Below are positions 60,644 through 64,000 of a stretch of 64,000 nucleotides of DNA, piece after piece. The DNA is from Sphingobium amiense (lineage in GTDB: Bacteria > Pseudomonadota > Alphaproteobacteria > Sphingomonadales > Sphingomonadaceae): positions 3,622,001 through 3,686,000 of the forward strand of contig NZ_AP018664.1 of the NCBI RefSeq assembly GCF_003967075.1. Direction: 5' to 3'. The notes below the pieces were generated by a model, which worked only from the letters and a program-made list of their open reading frames with translations, did not search any database and was not told the DNA's origin. Both the position numbers and the translations under genes were made by a program. Within the stretch, counting starts at the first letter, position 1, and each line of letters starts with the position of its first letter.

Positions 60644-62194
60644 ATGAGACTGATCGACTATCTCGACAAAGGCGCAGAACTTGGCCGCGATGCGCCCTGC
60701 ATCGTTCAAGGCGATCAACGCTGGTCCTATTCCGAGGTCATCGAGCGCACGCATCAGATTGCCTGCGCTTGCGCGCGTGCCGGCTTTGGGAAGGGAAGCA
60801 AAGCGGCCGTTCTCAGCCCGAATGAGCCGGACACGTTGATGTCGATCCTGGGAATATTGCGCGCCGAAATGATTTGGTTGCCGATCAATCCGCGATACAC
60901 ACTCGACGACATCACCGAGCTTTTGCATCGTTTCGATTGCGAGCTGCTTATCGTGCATCCTTCGTTCGAGCCGGCGATCGATCAGATCCGGGCCGTCGCG
61001 CCGGGCATCCGGCTCATTCTCACCCTAGGGGAGGGCAATGATGTGGTGGCATCGCTTGAAGGCTGGCTAGAGCCTCCCGGATCGCGGCATGAAGGATCGG
61101 CACCCAACGCCGAAGATGTCTGCGCGATCATGACGACCGGCGGCACGACCGGCCGGCCCAAGGGCGTCCTCCAGACAAACCGGGGGTTCGAAACCTATGT
61201 GGCGAATCATATCGCCACGATGGGACATGATGAACGTCCCAAATATCTGGTCGTGGCCCCGCTGACGCATGCGGCGGGCTTCATGTGCTTTTCAATGCTC
61301 GCGCGCGGCGGCACGATTTTCATCGCGGTGGGCACCGAGCCGCGAACGGTGGCCGATGCGATGAGTCACCACGGCATCACCGATCTCTTCGCGCCGCCGA
61401 CCTTGATCTATACTATGCTGGCCGATCCGGAAATCCGGGCCATGCGCTTTCCCGCGCTTAAATGCCTGTTATATGGCGCGGCGCCCATGTCGGTCGAGAA
61501 GCTGCGCGAAGCGCTCGAATGGCTCGGCCCCGTCATGTACCAAGGTTTTGCGCAAGTCGAAGCCATCATGATCTGCACTGTTCTTCGGCCGCAGGACCAT
61601 TTTATCGACGGCCAGATCGCCGGGCCGGAACGCCTGTCCAGTTGCGGCCGGCCAGCGCCCTTCGTGATGATGGCGGTGATGAATGAAGAAGGCGAATTGC
61701 TGCCCGACGGGTCGGTAGGCGAGATCGTCGTCCGGTCCGGAAATGTCATGCTGGGCTACTATAAAGACCCGGCCGCCAGCGCCGAGGCGTCTCGTTTTGG
61801 CTGGCATCATACCGGGGATATCGGCTTTCGGGATGAGGAAGGCTTCTACCATCTCGTCGATCGCGCTCGGGACATGATCATATCCGGGGGATATAATATC
61901 TATCCGTCGGAGATCGAGCAGGTGCTCTGGGGCCATCCGGCCGTTCAGGATTGCGCGGTTGTAGGCGCTCCCGACCCGAAATGGGGCGAGGCGGTCACTG
62001 CTGTCGTGCAACTGAAAGCAGGTGAAACGGTGGACGCTGCCGAACTCGTCAGCCTTTGCCGGATCCGCGTCGGTTCGATCAAGGCGCCCAAGACGATTCT
62101 CTTCTGGCCCGAACTGCCCCGCAGCCCGGTCGGCAAGGTGCTCAAGCGCGACATCCGCGACAAACTGTGGGCGGGTCAGGCTCGCCGGATATGA
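60644..62194 (+). CDS. Acyl-CoA synthetase (AMP-forming ligase)
   Basis: A 516-residue ANL-superfamily ligase with MTTGGTTGRPKGVLQTNRGF, in which the usual YTSGTTG Tyr-Thr-Ser is replaced by MTTGGTTG. It also has YQGFAQVEAIMIC in place of the usual YGxTE motif, the hinge WHHTGDIGFRDEEGFYHLVD and the lysine region SPVGKVLKRDIRD. Loss of the canonical Thr-Glu in the adenine motif is unusual and may change activity or specificity. It starts 10 bases after the FAH gene behind GAGCGG, and the thiolase gene follows after 13 bases. Confidence 0.92.
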   Translation: MRLIDYLDKGAELGRDAPCIVQGDQRWSYSEVIERTHQIACACARAGFGKGSKAAVLSPNEPDTLMSILGILRAEMIWLPINPRYTLDDITELLHRFDCELLIVHPSFEPAIDQIRAVAPGIRLILTLGEGNDVVASLEGWLEPPGSRHEGSAPNAEDVCAIMTTGGTTGRPKGVLQTNRGFETYVANHIATMGHDERPKYLVVAPLTHAAGFMCFSMLARGGTIFIAVGTEPRTVADAMSHHGITDLFAPPTLIYTMLADPEIRAMRFPALKCLLYGAAPMSVEKLREALEWLGPVMYQGFAQVEAIMICTVLRPQDHFIDGQIAGPERLSSCGRPAPFVMMAVMNEEGELLPDGSVGEIVVRSGNVMLGYYKDPAASAEASRFGWHHTGDIGFRDEEGFYHLVDRARDMIISGGYNIYPSEIEQVLWGHPAVQDCAVVGAPDPKWGEAVTAVVQLKAGETVDAAELVSLCRIRVGSIKAPKTILFWPELPRSPVGKVLKRDIRDKLWAGQARRI

Positions 62195-62207
62195 TGAGGA
62201 TCGACTG

Positions 62208-63446
62208 ATGGAACAGGTCTATGTCGTGGGAGTCGGGATGACCCCATTCGGCCGGCTTCCCGATCTGAGCGTCAAGCAACTCGCTGCGCAAGCAACCCAA
62301 GCGGCTTTGCGCGACGCCGGTATTCCTTCGAGTGCCCTTGAGGCAGCATTCTTCGGAAATGCGACCCAGGGCCATATGGAAGGCCAGCATATGGTCCGGG
62401 GAGAGATCGCGCTTCGCGCCATGGGCATACAGGGCATTCCGGTCGTCAATGTGGAAAATGCCTGCGCGACCGCCAGCACCGCCTTCATCCTCGCGGTCAA
62501 CCACCTGAAGGCGGGGGAAGGCGATGTCGCTCTCGCGCTGGGGGCCGAGAAAATGGTGTCGAGCGACAAGAGTCTGATGTTTTCAGCGTTTGACAGCGCT
62601 TGGGACGTGCATGATGTCGAAGGCAATACCCGTCGGCTGAAGGATCTGGGGAACGGCGTGATACCCCCGCCCGGAAGCACATCGGACAAGCCTTATAGCG
62701 TATTCATGGACGTCTACGCCGGCTTGGCACGTCAGCATATGTCCCGCTTCGGAACGACGCAGCGCCAGATCGCAGCGGTTTCATCGAAAAACCACAACCA
62801 CTCGCAGCATAATCCGCTTTCGCAATTCCAACGCCCCTTCACGATCGAAGAGGTTCTTGCGGCTCCGCCGATCACCTACCCCTTCACGCTGCCGATGTGT
62901 TCGCCCATATCCGATGGCGCCGCTGCTGCCGTGATCATGACCGAGGCCGGCATGAGTCGCCACGGGATAGACCGCCGCCGCGCCATAGCCGTGCTGTCCG
63001 CCGTGATGCAGACAGGCAGCGACCGGCCTGCCGACGCGATTGAGCAGCATTGCACCGTCATCGCAGCCAGGAAAGCCTATGAACGTGCAGGCGTCGGGCC
63101 GGAGGATGTGTCGGTCGCTGAAGTGCATGACGCAACCGCCGTCGGAGAAATCATCCAGATCGAAAATCTCGGGCTTTGCTCATTCGGCGAAGGCGGGCTC
63201 CTGGCCGAGCGGGGCGAAACCGCTCTTGGGGGACGTGTGCCGGTCAATCCGTCCGGCGGTCTGCAGTCCAAGGGGCATCCGATCGGCGCAACAGGTCTTG
63301 GTCAGATCTACGAGCTTGTGACCCAGCTCAGAGGTGAGGCTGGGCCGCGGCAGGTCGACGACGCGAAAATTGCGATCGCGGAAAATGGCGGCGGCTCGTT
63401 CGTCGTCGAAGAAGCGGTTGCGACCATCGTCATGCTCGGCCGCTAG
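62208..63446 (+). CDS. SCP-x-type thiolase
   Basis: A 412-residue thiolase-family protein. The nucleophile is in VENACATASTAF, the His in AEVHDATAVGE and the second His in GHPIGATGLGQIYELV. It is a clear paralogue of the thiolase at 55.4-56.7 kb, sharing MTPFG/MTPLG starts, SVFMDVYA and the C-terminal AENGGG segment. The ATG has GAGGATC upstream. It probably cleaves the 3-ketoacyl-CoA formed after the ligase of the same operon. The pairing of two similar thiolases in one island suggests two consecutive or parallel chain-shortening rounds. Confidence 0.92.
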   Translation: MEQVYVVGVGMTPFGRLPDLSVKQLAAQATQAALRDAGIPSSALEAAFFGNATQGHMEGQHMVRGEIALRAMGIQGIPVVNVENACATASTAFILAVNHLKAGEGDVALALGAEKMVSSDKSLMFSAFDSAWDVHDVEGNTRRLKDLGNGVIPPPGSTSDKPYSVFMDVYAGLARQHMSRFGTTQRQIAAVSSKNHNHSQHNPLSQFQRPFTIEEVLAAPPITYPFTLPMCSPISDGAAAAVIMTEAGMSRHGIDRRRAIAVLSAVMQTGSDRPADAIEQHCTVIAARKAYERAGVGPEDVSVAEVHDATAVGEIIQIENLGLCSFGEGGLLAERGETALGGRVPVNPSGGLQSKGHPIGATGLGQIYELVTQLRGEAGPRQVDDAKIAIAENGGGSFVVEEAVATIVMLGR

Positions 63447-63457
63447 AGGAGGGCATC

Positions 63458-64000
63458 ATGTCTGTCATCAAAGTGATCGACCTCGCCTATGTCCGCGTTC
63501 ACGCTCCCGATCTCGATCAGGCGCGCCGGTTCCTCGCGGACTTCGGACTTATCGAAAATTCGCGCGATGGAGAGAAGCTTGGGTTCCGTGGGCTCGGGCC
63601 GGCGCCGGAAATCCTGACCGTCGAACCCGGCGGGCGTGGCCTGGTGGCGATCGGGTTTGCCGCGGGCGCAAGAGACGATCTTGAGCTTTTCGCACAGGCT
63701 ACGAACAGCAGGGTGACGCAAAGGACGGGGCGTGGAGGCGGCTGGCAGGTTGTCGTTCACGACCCGGACGGCAATCAGATCGAGCTGATATGGGGGGTAA
63801 CCCCCGTCGAGCCCGTCACGGTCGATCGTCCGCACACCAATGAAGGCAGCGACCGCTATCGTCGGCGAGGGAGTGTGCGCCGGCCGGCTTCCGGACCGGC
63901 TCATGTGTTGAGGCTGGGGCATGTCGTCCTGACCACGCCCCAGCCGGAACCGCTCGCGCAATGGTATCGCGACATGTTCGGATTTCTGGTGTCGGACGTG
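63458..64000 (+). CDS. VOC-family protein, extradiol dioxygenase-like (cut by window end)
   Basis: The first 181 residues are present, and the gene continues beyond the window. The N-terminal VOC repeat (about 1-115) ends with VVHDPDGNQIELIWG. A linker follows, then the start of a second repeat with VLRLGHVVLTTPQPEPLAQW. In type I extradiol dioxygenases the second repeat is catalytic and its first His is the first iron ligand; H155 matches that position. A strong AGAGGAGGG ribosome site precedes the ATG. If the remaining His and Glu ligands are present beyond the window, it would open a catechol-type ring, feeding the FAH-family enzyme of the same operon. A glyoxalase-like function is the alternative. 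Confidence 0.8.
   Translation, partial: MSVIKVIDLAYVRVHAPDLDQARRFLADFGLIENSRDGEKLGFRGLGPAPEILTVEPGGRGLVAIGFAAGARDDLELFAQATNSRVTQRTGRGGGWQVVVHDPDGNQIELIWGVTPVEPVTVDRPHTNEGSDRYRRRGSVRRPASGPAHVLRLGHVVLTTPQPEPLAQWYRDMFGFLVSDV

Overview
The window looks like a sphingomonad (Sphingomonadaceae) chromosome segment. The supporting signs are a high-GC, tightly packed genome, an Atm1-type exporter of the class known from Novosphingobium, an oligopeptidase B and aminopeptidase P pair, a tRNA-Thr(GGT), and a large catabolic cluster of acyl-CoA ligases, SCP-x-type thiolases, SDRs and FAH-family enzymes. The genus is an inference.

Region 1 (1-26.4 kb) is a phage-defence island. After a LysR regulator comes a complete type 1 BREX operon in canonical order: a WYL regulator (brxR-like), brxA, brxB, brxC, pglX, pglZ and brxL. 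A 37-bp dyad lies over the start of the operon and is a likely operator. The brxL product keeps its AAA+ core, but its C-terminus reads as a MIT_C (MITD1-type, PLD-fold) domain rather than a Lon protease domain. The specificity region of pglX has clearly lower GC than its flanks. Directly downstream on the same strand is a five-gene cassette with stop/start overlaps at every junction: an AddB-like PD-(D/E)XK protein, an AddA-like helicase-nuclease, a protein of unknown family, a Tdp1-like double-HKD nuclease and an SNF2-family helicase. I cannot match this set to a named defence system. It is the strongest candidate in the window for an undescribed system.

Region 2 (26.4-34.0 kb) is ordinary core chromosome: an Atm1-like ABC exporter, an alanine-rich exported protein, a hotdog thioesterase, oligopeptidase B, aminopeptidase P, a 41-codon basic protein and tRNA-Thr.

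Region 3 (34.0-64.0 kb) begins right after the tRNA with a decayed IS5-family transposase and then becomes a catabolic island. It holds an aldo/keto reductase with a TetR regulator, a flavin reductase, three acyl-CoA ligases, three aldehyde dehydrogenases, a GMC oxidoreductase, a metallo-beta-lactamase-fold hydrolase, a RibBA-like protein, an amidohydrolase with an unknown partner, two MaoC-type hydratases, two thiolases, three SDRs, a FAH-family hydrolase and an extradiol-dioxygenase-like VOC protein cut by the window end. The enzyme classes suggest oxidation of an alcohol or aldehyde to an acid, CoA activation, beta-oxidation-like shortening and possibly meta-type ring cleavage. The substrate cannot be read from sequence.

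Three sets of shared DNA motifs suggest regulons in region 3. An identical 19-bp palindromic site lies in two divergent promoter regions around the IclR gene. Paired TGGCG direct repeats at 21-bp spacing flank the AraC gene. An AATATA-N7-TATATT dyad lies over two separate TTGACT promoters.
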